Translations under genes and position numbers: made by a program
Shown: positions 1 to 11,491 of the stretch, in pieces
Numbering within the stretch: the first letter of the stretch is position 1
How the letters are laid out: each line of letters starts with the position of its first letter
DNA from: Phanerochaete sordida
Taxonomy: Eukaryota > Basidiomycota > Agaricomycetes > Polyporales > Phanerochaetaceae
DNA length: 64,000 nt
Direction: 5' to 3'
Assembly (NCBI GenBank): GCA_019973155.2
Contig: BPQB01000018.1
Span: forward strand, 124,001 to 188,000
The notes under the pieces: generated by a model
Told to the model about the DNA's origin: nothing
Seen by the model: the letters and a program-made list of their open reading frames with translations, nothing else
The model's database searches: none

Positions 1-1777
1 AAAGAAGAGCGTACGAAAGGAATTCCATGCTCTTCTGAGGAGCTCCAAGCCGTCCCATTCCTCCTCGTCCGCCGATCCCCTGAACGCGGTCACAGCGGGG
101 ACTCACCGAGCCTCGCTCCAATATCCGAGCGCACGATAGTCGAGTACGGGACGGAGGAAATGAGCCGCCGAGGTACAGGCCCATGGTTGGTCAGTAGTGG
201 CTTGATTGTATCCGAAACCCACTTCGTCTTCTGAACGGAGCACTGGTGGCTGGGATAGGCACGCGTCGACGCGACGCATCATTCGCAGGGACGAAGCATG
301 ACAGCATCTGCTCCAGCACCCGGCATGGAATTGGCTTGTGCCATCGGCCTACATGAATATCGGTGGGTTCCCCAAATGCACGTCTTCCGACGGTAAATAA
401 CGCCTTTACGTCGAAAAGTACTAGTATAGTAGTCCTGACCCTTGGCGGCCTCGCCCTCGAAGTGTGCGAGTAATCTTGCGGAGACAGGACACTACTCGTG
501 GCGATGCTTCTTAGGGCACCTGGCCTCTAGGCCCTGTCCAGAAAGCCCCCCGCATCTGGCGCCCTTCCCTCATGGGGACCGGATGATCTGTTGGGAGGTT
601 GCGCACGAACGCGGCTGTCTGATAGAGAATAATCTGTCACACGCGCCTCCGCTCACCGCGCAGACATCGGGACGAGTGGCCAGGACTCATCAGGGCAATA
701 TGGAAAAGGTCCGATACCATCCTCTTGCCCGTCTCTACAAGCTCCTTGTTTCCTACACGCGACACGCATCAAGATGCATCCTTCCAGAACCTATCCGCTG
801 CTCCTCGTGCCCGAACCCGCTCCTCTGGGTCGTCACATTCACTCCGCTGTTTGCTCTAGCCGTAAACGGTACCGCTGACTCCAACGCGCGGCGGGAACGG
901 TGGCAGTTCACGGGCGGTGTGTACGGTCGGCAAGCTCGGCGAGGGCCATGCGTTGTTGTAGGTCGAGCGTTGGATCCAGGAGAAAATTTCACGGCGGTGA
1001 TACTCGCCCAATACCCCGCAGCGCCCTGTCGCGGTTGCCGGGGTCCCCTGCGCAGCTCGCATACTCGATTCCAGCACCGTTCTCACACTACATACCGGGC
1101 AGCTGGCCCGCAGGTCGGATTTTCTGACAGGGTCTACGAGGCAGTAGTCGAAGGAGTGTCCCAACCCTCCCCCACTGTCCCCATTTCTCCCCCAGCTTGC
1201 TCGCCACGGTCAGCGGTCTTCACGGTCCAAGCACCCTCGTCCACATCGACTCACCCGCTCTCCAACGGTGCCGCTATCGCCTTGAACATGTCCCCAGCCC
1301 GCTCACCCTGTTCTACGGCTCTACTATACACTACATACCGCTGACCAGGTCGAACGACCCGCTACAAAGGCCCCCACGGCGCTGTCTCGACCATGGAGAA
1401 CCACCGTCAGCTACACACCGCCCTGACGATTTCCGCCACCGATTCTCGAGCGGCCAACAGGGTCTTCAATCCCCCAGTATACTCGCTCCCGCCCCCTGCT
1501 CTCCTGTCCATCGCCCGCCCTTCCCGCCCGCTAGCCGTCAGAATATGCCGGAGCCCAGCACTCGAACTCAACGACCGCGTCCACGCCATCGAACTCACAC
1601 CGTAGAGCCTCTCGACTCTCACGGTGCCGTCAGTTGCTTCGACAGTGGGGCAAACCCGCAGGTGAGCCGTCGTTGCTGTCCCTCGCGTTCTCTTCCGCCT
1701 TCAACACCGATACAAGTAGCCGCTACCGGGTCAAGTCAAACGCGCACCCCGCGCAGGCTCAGCTCGACTCTGCGGCA

Positions 1778-2265
1778 CTCACGAACAACGCCGCCGTCGC
1801 CGCCGCCGCCGCCGCCAGGGCTCCCTTCTCGCCATAAGCACCCACCGCCGCGTACCCACCCCCGCCGTCTACCGACCTCTTCATCTAGGAGCGGTCAGCC
1901 AAAAGCGCCCCAGAACTCCCTCCAGATCGACGATGAGGGCTAACCATCTGCGGCGCCGACATCGACTGTACAGCCCTCACTTAACGACGTCGACGCGCCC
2001 TTCTTCCATCCGGCCTGCTGGACGACGCCGCCACCGCAAACAGCGCAGGAGCTCGCGCGGGTGACTCGGTGACACCTCTGCCTCGCCCTGCAGCCTCTCA
2101 AGCCTGCGCCGCTCACGAACGCCACCGTCAAGGCTCCCTACTTTCCACAAATGCCCGCCACCGCGTGCGCAGCCACATCGACCTCTCCACCTAGGAGTAG
2201 CCAGCCACCAGTACCTCAGCACTCCCTCCAGCTCGACGTCGAGGGCTAGCCGTCTGTGGCGCCGA
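1778..2265. repeat. Diverged direct repeat, two copies
   Basis: Copy A runs about 1778-1960 and copy B about 2112-2265. Both begin with ctcacgaac and pass through CTAGGAG. Both then carry a ctccctccag..cgacg..gagggcta block and end with a related tctg.ggcgccgac block. The copies differ by many substitutions and indels, including a GCC-triplet expansion in copy A. A third, shorter Pro/GCC-rich stretch near 2325-2350 may be related. This looks like an old tandem duplication of non-coding DNA or of a decayed gene. Confidence 0.6.
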
Positions 2266-2806
2266 CTCCCACCTGGTAAACCGCACTCACCGCTGTCGAC
2301 TGCCTGCCCCCTCTCCCCTCTGACCTACCAGTCGCCACCGCCACCGCCGCCAGAAAAGCTCACCGAACGCGTGTAGCTCGATAGCAACCGCCCTTCGCTC
2401 GACAGCCTCCCATGAACGCCGCCCCACTCCCTCTCTGTGCCCGTGTCGCCTCGGTCGATGCATTCTGGAGACAGTGGCGCAGCAGTCTGCGGTGGAACAG
2501 CCTGGCACACCAGGCTACTCACCGCTGGAAAACGCCCCGATCGGATCGTCGGCGCCACTGACGCACCCGAGAGGACGAGGACGGCGTACGAACATGTCGA
2601 GAGCTCGTCCCCGACCGCAGCACACCTTGAGAGTGCTGGAAGTCGAGTAGGGAGAATAAGGTGGAGGTCTGAGGGGGTTGGTCGCGCGAGCGTGGGTCAC
2701 TACACAGAATCCCGGACTGCACTTATAGTACCTCCACAGCGTCGGGGAGTACATAGCAGGAGCACGCGGTCACCATATGCACCGCCGTCGGCGTGCTCAC
2801 AGAGAC

Positions 2807-2847
2807 AGGACATAGGAAGGGACAATAGACATCCCTTCCTATGTCCT
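2807..2847. repeat. Perfect inverted repeat, 16-bp arms
   Basis: Arm one is 2807-2822 (aggacataggaaggga) and arm two is 2832-2847 (tcccttcctatgtcct), separated by a 9-nt loop at 2823-2831. Pairing is perfect over all 16 positions and stops at the flanks. No coding gene covers it. It could extrude as a cruciform, act as a hairpin in a transcript, or be a remnant of a small transposable element. Confidence 0.85.
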
Positions 2848-3567
2848 CCTCGGGCGCCGTCCGACGTCCGGCCGTGTGCATTGCAGATCCTGAGCATCTA
2901 CCCTGCAATTACATTGTGCGTGTACTCTGTAGTTGTCATGCACCGATCAATCTCAAACATCTTGTGCACGCTGGACAGAGGCTGCGCACGACTACACTGT
3001 GTGCACAGAGGAAGCTCAATATACCAGCGGTTCGCATCATCGAGACACTACGCCACCGCGTGTACCTCTGTTGACATCTTCCTCGGCACGCGAGCGGCGC
3101 GTACGCGTGCAACACATCTGTGAGTGTGTTCAGGCCGCCGCATCGACGAGGCTCTGGCGGGCATATGTGCGACGTCGTATGCGTTCGCCAGTGAGCCACG
3201 ATGTGCCCTTCAAGCTTCAGTACTCAGTACTTAGTACTCCCTCTTCAGGTGCTATCCCACGTCTATGATAGGTGCCAGTCAAAGTATATATCAGCATACG
3301 CCCGACAGGCCGCCGCCCGGAGACGCAAGCTCCCATGATACGCGCCGCTCTGCTCCTCAATGAGCGCTGCCCCTTTCGATGTGAGTGTATGCGTCGGCGA
3401 CTCGGCGTACCGCGCCCAGCGCTCAAGCCGCCCATCCCGCGCCAGCTACCGCCAAGCGTCAGCGCAGCGAAACGCTCTCAGCGCATTGGCCTCAACGGAC
3501 CGCTCCTCCTTCAGGGTGAGTCACCACACCCCTCGTACTCGCCTACGATGATACACCGAAGACACCC

Positions 3568-5426
3568 TTACTCCACCTTCATAACAACCACCCCGCCCCG
3601 CCGGCGCGCATCCCCCTCCCACCCCCCCTCCCCATGCCACACGACACGATACCCGCGCTCCGCGAGCACCTCGGCGACGCCGGGCTCGCGCAGGAGCGCG
3701 CCGAACGCGACGACGTACTCCGGCCACTCGTGCTTCCAGTCGCGCGCGCTGGCATCGGGGCGCGGGGACCCGGGCGGCGTGAACGGGTTAGGGGAGGGCG
3801 GGAAGGCGCGGTCGACGGTGCGCGGGAAGCGCGTGCGCAGGTACGCCGCGGGCGCCGCGTAGAAGACGTCCGTCTGGTCTCCGTACGCGCCGGCGTCGCC
3901 GCTGTGTGCGCGTCAGCAATAACGTTTCGGAATGAGGAGGTGTGGGACGTACGCGAGCGGGGGCTCGCAGCCGAGCGCCCAGACGCGGCCGGGCGCGGCC
4001 CAGGCCGGGGTGTGCAGGTAGGCGTGCCAGGGCGTGGAGTGGCAGGGCATGAGGAAGCCTGCGGAGCGCACGCGGGCGGCGGGGAGCGCGCGGAGGACGT
4101 GGATCGCGTCGATCTGCGCGCGGCCGTGCGCGAACATGAGGTAGAGGAGCGGGGGGATGTTCAGCAGCACGAGTGCGAGGTGCGCTCTGGAGATGGGCAG
4201 CTTTGCGGGGCGTGGAGCGCGCTTTTTCGTCCCGTGTGATCGCGTAGCCTGCTTGCGGTGGTAGACGTCGACGATGGAGCGGGCGGCGAATATATGCAGG
4301 ATCGGGAGGAGTGGGTGGATGAATCGCCATTCCTTGTGGCCCGCCAGAGAGTAGATGGTGATAGTCCAGAGGACCAGTCCCAGGAGCGAGCGAGCTGCTG
4401 GGGTGCCGCCAGAGGTGGCTGATATGAAAATTCCGTGCAAGGAGAATGGCAGGACAATGGTGGCGAGGACGACCACGCCTTGAGACAGGTAGTAATGCCA
4501 TGGGCTGGAGCCGTAGAAGAGGGAGATCGACGAGAGGTTGGTCCGCAGGAAGTTGAGGGGTGTGAATGTGAGCTTCCCGTAGTAGAGCGAATCGAGCGTG
4601 CAAAGCGCGCCCAGAGCGACCGAGCTGTATGCAGCCTGGTGTCAAAGCGTCCCACGGACATGAAGAAGACAAACGCACCCTATCAAAGCCACGTCAGCGG
4701 CCACAGCAAGAATACGCTTGGGCTCCTTCCGGTGTCTCCAAGCGAGGAAAGCCACCATGTAGACCCACAGTACGGCGTTTGTCGGTCTGACCGCGCATGC
4801 CACTGCGGCGACCGACAGTGACACGCGGAACGACCTCCTCCAGCCACTTGCGTGAGTATCCCAAGGAAAGTAGGATAGGGCGACGGTGGTGAGGGATGTT
4901 TCTGCTGAGTTGGAGAGGGAACGCGACAAGGCGAGGCCATGGAACAGCGACGTCAAAGACAGCAATAGCTAGCGACGCGTCAGTGTCAAAGCCACGCGTC
5001 GAGCGGGATGGGGCTCACTGCGATGAGCACGTATCGTTCTCCAATGACCTGTTTCGTGAGCCGGCACAGCCAAATGTCGGTGAGAGCCGCGATAGCCCCG
5101 TGGAGGATCTTAGGCCCCCAGATCTACACCAGTCGCTCAGACGTCGGTGCAGGAGGCATCGCACCGCACTCACCTACCAGCCATTCCGTGCCATCGAGCC
5201 GCAGCACCTTGAGGGCGTAGTACACCGGCACGTTGAGCGCAGGGTAGAGGATGCTCCGGATGGGCTGCGGGGTGAGCCACTCCCAGGTGAGGTGGCCGTA
5301 GCCGAAGACGAGGTGGTGCGCGACCTCGAGGGACTGGAAGTACTCGTCGGGCTGGAAGAAGGTCCGGGTCAGGAGCGCGATGGCGATGCGGACGCCGAGC
5401 GCGGCGAGGACGACGTGTCGATTCAT
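3568..5426 (-). CDS. GPI10: GPI mannosyltransferase 3 (PIG-B/GPI10), GT22 family
   Basis: An ER membrane enzyme that adds the third mannose of the GPI-anchor core from dolichol-phosphate mannose. Five exons fit with all phases: 5426-5178, 5123-5019, 4968-4679, 4624-3953 and 3901-3568, giving 549 residues, normal for the family. The N-terminus has a hydrophobic helix followed by the luminal acidic motif FFQPDEYFQSLE typical of GT22 enzymes. The middle carries the PIG-B-like stretch LDSLYYGKLTFTPLNFLR and then FYGSSPWHYY. The motif GHKEWRFIHPLLP is a hallmark of the Alg9/PIG-B family. Several other hydrophobic segments are visible. The C-terminal exon carries DVFYAAPAAYLRTRFP. The ATG at 5426 is the only start giving the expected N-terminus. 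The assignment to PIG-B rather than PIG-Z or ALG9 rests on remembered family features. Confidence 0.9.
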
Positions 5427-5804
5427 GGGTGCATCACCGTCGCGGCCAAGCGCGATGCGCGACGCGAGCGTGTGAATCCGCGCCGCATTGGGCCACGGGC
5501 GCCAACGCGAGCTTTGTGGCGTGTCCCCCGAGCGCGGGTCCGTCTGAGTCTCACTAGTATCTCATGCAGTGCTATACAGCAGATGTTGATGACAGACGAG
5601 CTCATTGCCCAGCTCTCGTGTGAGTACGTCGGGGCCATCCTGCCATGGCCCGCCGGAAGAGTCCTTGCTGATGATCCAGTACACGACACCTGCTCCGTCT
5701 TGACATTACGAGCATTAATAATACATTTAGACTAGTGTAAACTTAGCAGGCCCCTCTTGGTATGAGAGCGCAGAGTCTGGTGGTAAAAAGGTCAAGAAGC
5801 ATCT
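5427..5804. other. Intergenic: GPI10 upstream region and F-box gene 3' flank
   Basis: The 378 bp between the GPI10 start and the stop of the next minus-strand gene hold no supported gene. They must carry the GPI10 promoter and the 3' end of the upstream gene. The AT-rich block near 5705-5745 is the likeliest polyadenylation region. Confidence 0.5.
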
Positions 5805-8276
5805 TCACCACCCGAGCGCAGCCAGCTCGGGCGTGGATATCTTGAAATCCAGGTCCTTGTACGCAACCGGCAGCGGCCGCTCGCCGTCGTTCATCGGCTC
5901 GCCATCGTGCACGTAGTAGTCCACATTGTACTTTGGCCGGAACTGCACGATGCCATGTCTGCACCACGACCCATCAGCACACCCAAGACCCCACATACGG
6001 TCCGCACACGCACATCTGCTCCATGTGGCTCTTGAGCGCCTTCAGGCCCTTGTGCGAGAAGAAGTTGTACATCGCGCGGTCGAACCGCCGGCAGCGCATG
6101 CACCAGAACGCGCCCGTCGTCGTCCGCGGCCGGTCCTTCGCCTCCAGCCGCAGCAGCGCGTTCGTGTCCTCCCCGTCGAGCACCACCCACTCCCGCCGCC
6201 CCTTGTGGCACGGCTTGTACACGTGCGCGACCTGCCGCCGCCGTCAGCACACACAAAATACGCTCGCTGTGACTGGGGGCGACGCACCGCCTTGCGCCAG
6301 CTCATGACCTGCCGGCACGGCACACACGCGACGCGCGCGTCGCACGCGTCCATCTCCTGCGCCGTCGCGCGCGCGGGGTCGAGCCCGCACGCTTGCACGA
6401 GCTCCGCGGCGGCGAAGCTCGCGTGCACGTCGAACGCGACGTTCGCGCGGAGCTCGTCCGCGTCGAAGACGTACGGGCTGCGCAGGCAGTTCTCGCGCAC
6501 GGCGTTCGCGAGGTCGTCGTCCGCGCCCTGCGGGTCGTCCGCCGCGCGCCGCTCGCGCCGCACGTGCTGGTGCACGAGGATGCGCGGGAAGCCAAGCGTC
6601 GTGTCCTCGCAGGACACGCTGTACTTGCTGCTGTTCGCGCAGCGGAACCACACCAGCGCGGAGCGCAGCCCCGCCGCGTTCGAGGGGCCGGCGAGCCAGG
6701 GCGGCAGAAGCTGCGTCAGGTGCCGCGAGATGTTGTCGCTCCACTCTTCAATCGCCGATGGAATGAGCATGTTGAAACGCACGGGGTCAATCGTGGTGCC
6801 AGGAGTGATCAGCTCATCGATATATTCCCGGACGGACGGGATGCTGCAGAACTCCATCGTGGTTGGAAAACATTCGGTGAGGGGTTGCGTCCGGCCGTAG
6901 GCGTCGAGATGAGGGATCATGGCGTTGAGTACATTGCAATAAGGGGCTGAACGCTCTTTACGGACCCGCTCCTTGCGGGCGTTCCGTATAAAGCTGATAA
7001 TGGGATTCTTGATTTTCAGCCAATCTTGTAAACTCAATCAGGGAAGATGTAAAGAGGCTGGGGGTGGTCAGACGTACTGCGTTCTGTGAGCGGGGTCGGC
7101 TCTTTCATGCCCTCCATATTCTCTAGGCGGTCCTTCTGAGACCCTGATAGGAGAGCCTCTTCACCACCGAGACCAAGTATCGCTAGCTTGGCCCAGACTC
7201 TATGTGATGGTTAACAAACTTGATGACATGGCGCGTAGGGACAAGGGCGACTCACGCGCGACGTCGCTGTGCTCGGATGCTGTCCAGCTCTTGTTCACGG
7301 CTGCGATTCCGTCCCTCGTCCCATACCTGATATTGCACGATCCTCTACAGCAGCACGATTCAGCTCTCCATACGAACGCGAAATGCAAGGCACTGACCTG
7401 CTTGAGCCGTGTCGTATTTTCCATAGTTTCCTTCAGTAAGACATCTAATTGCTCGTCTTTATCGCCTCGTCGCTCCCAGTCCGCAAGAAAGGGAATTAAG
7501 TCGGTCATTCGTACATAGACACCTAGACAACAGATAAGCAAGGCCTGAGGGTCTTCGTAGGTGGGGACTCACTTCTGCCTCTGATTATAGATGGAAAGTA
7601 TAGTCGCAGCCAGTCTCGTTTTCGATCATTAGGGTGATTCGTAGCGTCGAAGAATATTGAACTGAGTGGTGATCAGCAGTACGTTTTGGTATAGGGGTGG
7701 GACACCTACGAGTTTTCGCGGCAGCTCTTGCAGCATCGGACCAATAAGAGCCACTCGATGACCTGAATGCCTTGTTTACCGCAATACTGGCGCGCGGTTA
7801 GAGCCTCGCACTGTACGATGAGTAGTGAATACGCACATGGCAATTACTCGTAAACACCAAGTTGGCGTAAGCCGGCTCGCTCAGCTCTGGGGGACAGTCC
7901 GGAAGACCCGGCACGTTGTTGCGGGCGGCCTGCCATATCGTGATGGAGGATCGGTGCAAGAGCATCTTCCGGAATGCTTTGTTGCTCCTCGAGAGAGCCG
8001 TGAGGTCTCCCGGCTGGAGCTTGCTGAAAATCTGGCGCATGTATGCGTTAGCCACAGCGCATACAGCGACCCTGACCGGAGGCGCACCTCGAAGATGATG
8101 TCCAGAGGCATGTCCGTCAACAGGCTGAGTGACTTTCTCTTGTTTCGCCGCTTCGAGGGCTCTGCGTCGCGAGCGTCCGCCGCCCTGGGGCGTTTCCTTG
8201 GAGGGGCGAGAGCGGAGGGCTTGTCCGAGGGTTCAGGAGCCCGTGTGGCGAGGCTGTGGCCGGGAACCTGGTCCAT
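5805..8276 (-). CDS. F-box protein with cysteine-rich C-terminal half
   Basis: A probable SCF ubiquitin-ligase substrate receptor. The first two exons are 8276-8088 and 8031-7837 and fit in phase. They contain a Lys/Arg-rich leader and then an F-box: LLTDMPLDIIFE joins to IFSKLQPGDLTALSRSNKAF, at about residues 50-90. Further short exons include one with YCGKQGIQVIEWLLL and a CCKSC pair (about 7790-7710), one near 7520-7400 with DLIPFLADWERR, and one near 7200-7080. A long exon from about 7025 encodes DWLKIKNPIISFIRNARKER and cysteine pairs such as CVPCRQ. The last exons contain FWCMRCRRFDRAMYNFF and end ELAALGW at 5805. The Cys/His pairs suggest zinc binding (inference). It is divergently placed from another F-box gene at 8705. 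Exact inner exon ends were not all resolved. Confidence 0.75.
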
Positions 8277-8704
8277 TGTGCTCCAGACGACTGCGCTGGA
8301 CGAGATATCTGTGATGGTATCCTGGTCGATGTGCTATTATGGGGGCAGCACGCCGATATCGTGCAGAAGGTCTGTTCGAGCACCAGGTTACACGTTTGAA
8401 AGCGGTGAGCCACAGAACGGTGGCACGCACGATATGGCGCGGAGATGAGATGCGGCTATCGCACACGGTCGAAAGACGTTGCCTGGGCCGTGGACGTCGC
8501 GGCCGCCGTCGGTGAAGAGCCGAGCTGACGTCGAGGGTCGACGGAGAGAGCTGGAAATGGATCGCCGAGGCTTGTCTAGGACCGGGTCGGCGCTTGCCGA
8601 CCGCGCGAGGCGCGTGCGCTCCGACGATTCCGTCGCATCTCCGCCCGTTATATACCCAGTGACTAGTACTAGTCTCCCCGAGCCTCGTCCGCAACACCAA
8701 CGCC
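8277..8704 (+). promoter_or_regulatory. Divergent promoter region with TATA box at 8649-8654
   Basis: 428 bp separate the starts of two divergently transcribed F-box genes. On the plus strand TATATA at 8649-8654 lies about 50 bp before the ATG at 8705, a good distance for a TATA box with a short leader. It is followed by a repeated ACTAGT (gactagtactagtc). No equally clear TATA box was seen for the minus-strand gene. Confidence 0.6.
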
Positions 8705-9868
8705 ATGCCCGCCCCGACGCTCCCCGTCGAGCTCTGGCTCTGCATCTTCCGCTGGGCGACGCTTTCGTCCTCCACCCTCTCCCTCTGCGCGACCGACTAC
8801 GTCCCCTTCCAGGCGACGACCTGGGACGGCGTCGACAGAGAGGCCGCCGCCGTCAAGCGCACACTCGTGCGCGTCTGCAAGCTCTGGCGCGAGCTCACGC
8901 GCGACCTGCTCTACGAGGACGTCACCATCCGCGACGCGCCCTCCGTGCAGCGCGCGCTGCGCCCCGGCGCCGCCGGCGAGGACAAGCACCGCAAGGTCCG
9001 CCGCGCGTGCCTCCCGTACCAGAGCTGCACGCCGTACAGCGCCGACGACATCTCCGCCGTTGCCGACTTCCTGCACTGCTGCTCTCAGCTCGAGGTCCTC
9101 TGCCGCCCCATCAACATGCGCGCGGAGGCGATGACCTTCGACTACCCCGCCGCCGACTGCCCCGCGCTGCAGTCGCTGCAGCGCCTCGACTGGTGGCACA
9201 TCAACGAGGCCGCGCGCAGCGGCGGCGTCAACACGCTCACCGAGGTCGTCCGCGCAGCTCCTCATCTCCGATATCTCTCCCTCGGCGGGGATTTGTGGCT
9301 GAACCTTATGGAGCGGCGCCCGCTCGTGCTGCCCACCCTCACCACGCTCCGCATCCGGCGCATGAACCTGCTGTTCCTGCAGCAGGTCTCGCGCTGGTCG
9401 ATGCCTGCCCTCCGCACCATCATCATCGACATCTTCAGCACGCCGCACCTCCTCGAGCCGCTTTGGGAGACGTACGGCAAGCAGCTCCGCACGATAGAAC
9501 TGGGCAGAGACCTCAAGTTCTACGTCATGGACCTCGTATCGCACGTCGTCGCGCGCGCACCCGCCGTCGAAGAGCTCGGCTACTACTTCCTCTTCACCGC
9601 CGTCCCGCAGGTTCCGCAGGAACCGCACCTCGCGCTTACCACTCTGCGCTGGCACGCACATCTCAACCAGTTCTTCCCCGTCGAGGATAACGCCTTCTGG
9701 CAACACCTCGCAGAGCACGTTGCCGCCTTCCCCCGGCCATTCTTCCCGGCCCTTAGGAAGGTAGCTCTGCACGGCAGAGAGTGGCTGAAAGTCGTCAACG
9801 ATCCACGTTTCATCCCTCTGGTCAAGAAGCTCGGCCAGCGAGGGATCGTAATCGAGAAGAACTGGTGA
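8705..9868 (+). CDS. Single-exon F-box-like hypothetical protein
   Basis: An intronless gene of 387 residues. It opens MPAPTLPVELWLCIFRWAT, a typical basidiomycete F-box-like start (LPVELW..IF), followed by a segment ending in CKLWRELTRDLLYEDV that matches the end of such F-box regions. The rest has leucine-rich, LRR-like spacing (for example LPTLTTLRIRRMNLLFLQQ), as in fungal F-box/LRR substrate receptors. A TATA box lies about 50 bp upstream. It presumably binds SKP1, encoded at 20.0-20.8 kb. The substrate is unknown. Such genes are highly expanded and variable in Agaricomycetes, so orthology to a named protein should not be assumed. Confidence 0.8.
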   Translation: MPAPTLPVELWLCIFRWATLSSSTLSLCATDYVPFQATTWDGVDREAAAVKRTLVRVCKLWRELTRDLLYEDVTIRDAPSVQRALRPGAAGEDKHRKVRRACLPYQSCTPYSADDISAVADFLHCCSQLEVLCRPINMRAEAMTFDYPAADCPALQSLQRLDWWHINEAARSGGVNTLTEVVRAAPHLRYLSLGGDLWLNLMERRPLVLPTLTTLRIRRMNLLFLQQVSRWSMPALRTIIIDIFSTPHLLEPLWETYGKQLRTIELGRDLKFYVMDLVSHVVARAPAVEELGYYFLFTAVPQVPQEPHLALTTLRWHAHLNQFFPVEDNAFWQHLAEHVAAFPRPFFPALRKVALHGREWLKVVNDPRFIPLVKKLGQRGIVIEKNW

Positions 9869-11023
9869 TGCTACCTGTATCTCGTCCCGCACCGTCCCAC
9901 CTCTAACGGCCAGTTTTCTACTCCTTGCTTTCTACATTTATTTGGTGTATTGTTACATGTCCCCAACCAACTCTGTAATACTTGGTAGCGTTGTATGTAA
10001 TACTTATAGAATTTAGACACTTCTCGCACTGTATGGTTATGAGCTACAACGTAGCGATAGAGATTCCAATTGGTCGAAACGATGAATGAAGACTACATTA
10101 CGATAAACCCGTCTGACAGCAACTATCGAAGAAGAGTCCGGGTGACATGGGTGACGGTTATATAACGTGAAATCTTCCGACATCGCTCCAGTCGCTTTCA
10201 GAGTTCAGGGAGTTAGAGATAAGCGGTGGTGCTTCCGCAGGAGGTGTGGCTCTGAACGGTGGTCGGGGGCATCCCTCACTACATACCAGATTTTGCCACA
10301 GCGGCAGCGCAAGTACCTGCGGTAGCTCGTCCTAGACCCTGGCGCGCCCCTCGCATGAAGACCGTGCGATTTCCCTATTGCAAGACGGACAGAACAGTCG
10401 GGCAACTTCTGGCCGAACGCGCGAGGTTGCTGCAGGAGATCAAGCTCAAGGTAGCCGTCGGCGCACAAAGCATCGATGACGAACGTCAAGCGGAGCGCAG
10501 TGCACCGATGACGCGACGTTTAAGCTCGTTGTACCCGTAAGTACAGCTCGCTGACCTTGAGAATAGCGACCGCGGCGCAAGGGTCGGCGGTCGATTTCTC
10601 AAGGGGCCTACACATTCCCAGTTAGCAGCTTGCTTCGCACACAGGAAATCATGACTTACTACATGATGCCGAACATGGCAAGCAATTAAGTGACGGATAT
10701 CCTTACTAAGTCGTATCCTTGCAGGCAAACAACCGGACAGCCACCGTTCGTTTCCGCATCGGACAATCTCGAAGTGTTCAACAGGTTTCTGAGGAAGGCC
10801 GAGTGCCGAGAAAGTATCTCCGCATACAGGCGAAAGACCATTCAGTCGACCTGTACCCAGGCTAATATTAATACCATGACTGCATCGTCGCTTTGGACCA
10901 GGCGTGGTGTCATGACGGTTAGCTAACAGCTGGTGCGGCCGCTCTCGCATCGCAAACACGAACGGCAAGATGTTCGCTGGAAGACTGTTCTGTTATATCT
11001 ATATACAAACTTCGTTTAACAAT
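9869..11023. other. Intergenic, no supported gene
   Basis: After the F-box stop the sequence is AT-richer (tttatttggtgtattg near 9940, a probable 3' end). Overlapping frames at 10259-10540 (plus) and 10486-10968 (minus) have no recognisable domain and no convincing splice partners. I cannot support either as a gene. Confidence 0.45.
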
Positions 11024-11097
11024 GGCCGACTAGCTCAGTTGGTTAGAGCGTGGTGCTAATAACGCCAAGGTCGTCGGTTCGATCCCGGCGTTGGCCA
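11024..11097 (+). tRNA. tRNA-Ile (anticodon AAT)
   Basis: A 74-nt intronless cloverleaf. The acceptor stem GGCCGAC pairs with GTTGGCC with one G-U pair. The D arm is GCTC..GAGC. The anticodon stem TGGTG/CGCCA encloses the loop CTAATAA with anticodon AAT. The variable loop is AGGTC, and the T arm GTCGG-TTCGATC-CCGGC is complete. The discriminator base is A. The A-box region TAGCTCAGTTGG and B-box GGTTCGATCC are both intact, so Pol III should recognise it. Confidence 0.97.
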
Positions 11098-11099
11098 GC

Positions 11100-11104
11100 T
11101 TTTT
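11100..11104 (+). terminator. Pol III T-run terminator of tRNA-Ile
   Basis: TTTTT begins two bases after the tRNA discriminator base, with another T-run shortly downstream, as expected for RNA polymerase III termination. Confidence 0.9.
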
Positions 11105-11491
11105 ACTTTTTGTTGCTTCGACCTCATGTTTACACTGTAGTCTGTGACTCTGTGGTGCCTGTACAGTGTACACACATTCTCGTGCGCACAGGTGACAGTA
11201 GTAGCAACAGTATTAGCGGCATCACGCTCACGATGATCGCGGTGAGCCCGTAAGCTGTCTTTATACTTCACGCGGTAGCTCTGTGGATATAGCTATCGAG
11301 TGGCTACTGAAAATCAATGTCCGATATAGAAAGGCAGGAGAAAGCCGGGCTAGAAATACACAAGGTCCTTATGGATGAAGATGAAAGAGAATGACTCCCC
11401 TACCATCTCCTCTCCTCCCGCTCCCATGCCCTCGGTTTCGTCGCTCAAACCTTGACGTGTGGGCGCGACCCTCCCTCGCGTCCTTCCCCCC

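Larger units (their letters stand above)
1..3567. other. Left-edge region with no convincing gene
   Basis: Open frames exist on both strands (the longest is plus 442-1344) but they overlap each other, are rich in Pro, Arg and Ser, show no family motif and have no run of phase-matched splice sites. I read them as chance frames in GC-rich DNA. The region contains diverged direct repeats (about 1.8-2.3 kb) and a perfect hairpin at 2807-2847, listed separately. The last few hundred bases are the 3' flank of the minus-strand gene that ends at 3568. Confidence 0.5.

Noticed and set aside
442..1943. Long plus-strand frames at 442-1344 and 1197-1943
   Set aside because: Biased composition, no domain, no splice structure and overlap with repeats; these are best explained as chance open frames in GC-rich DNA.
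10205..10968. Overlapping frames on both strands upstream of tRNA-Ile
   Set aside because: Neither has a recognisable motif or linked exons. Two strands open at once indicates chance.
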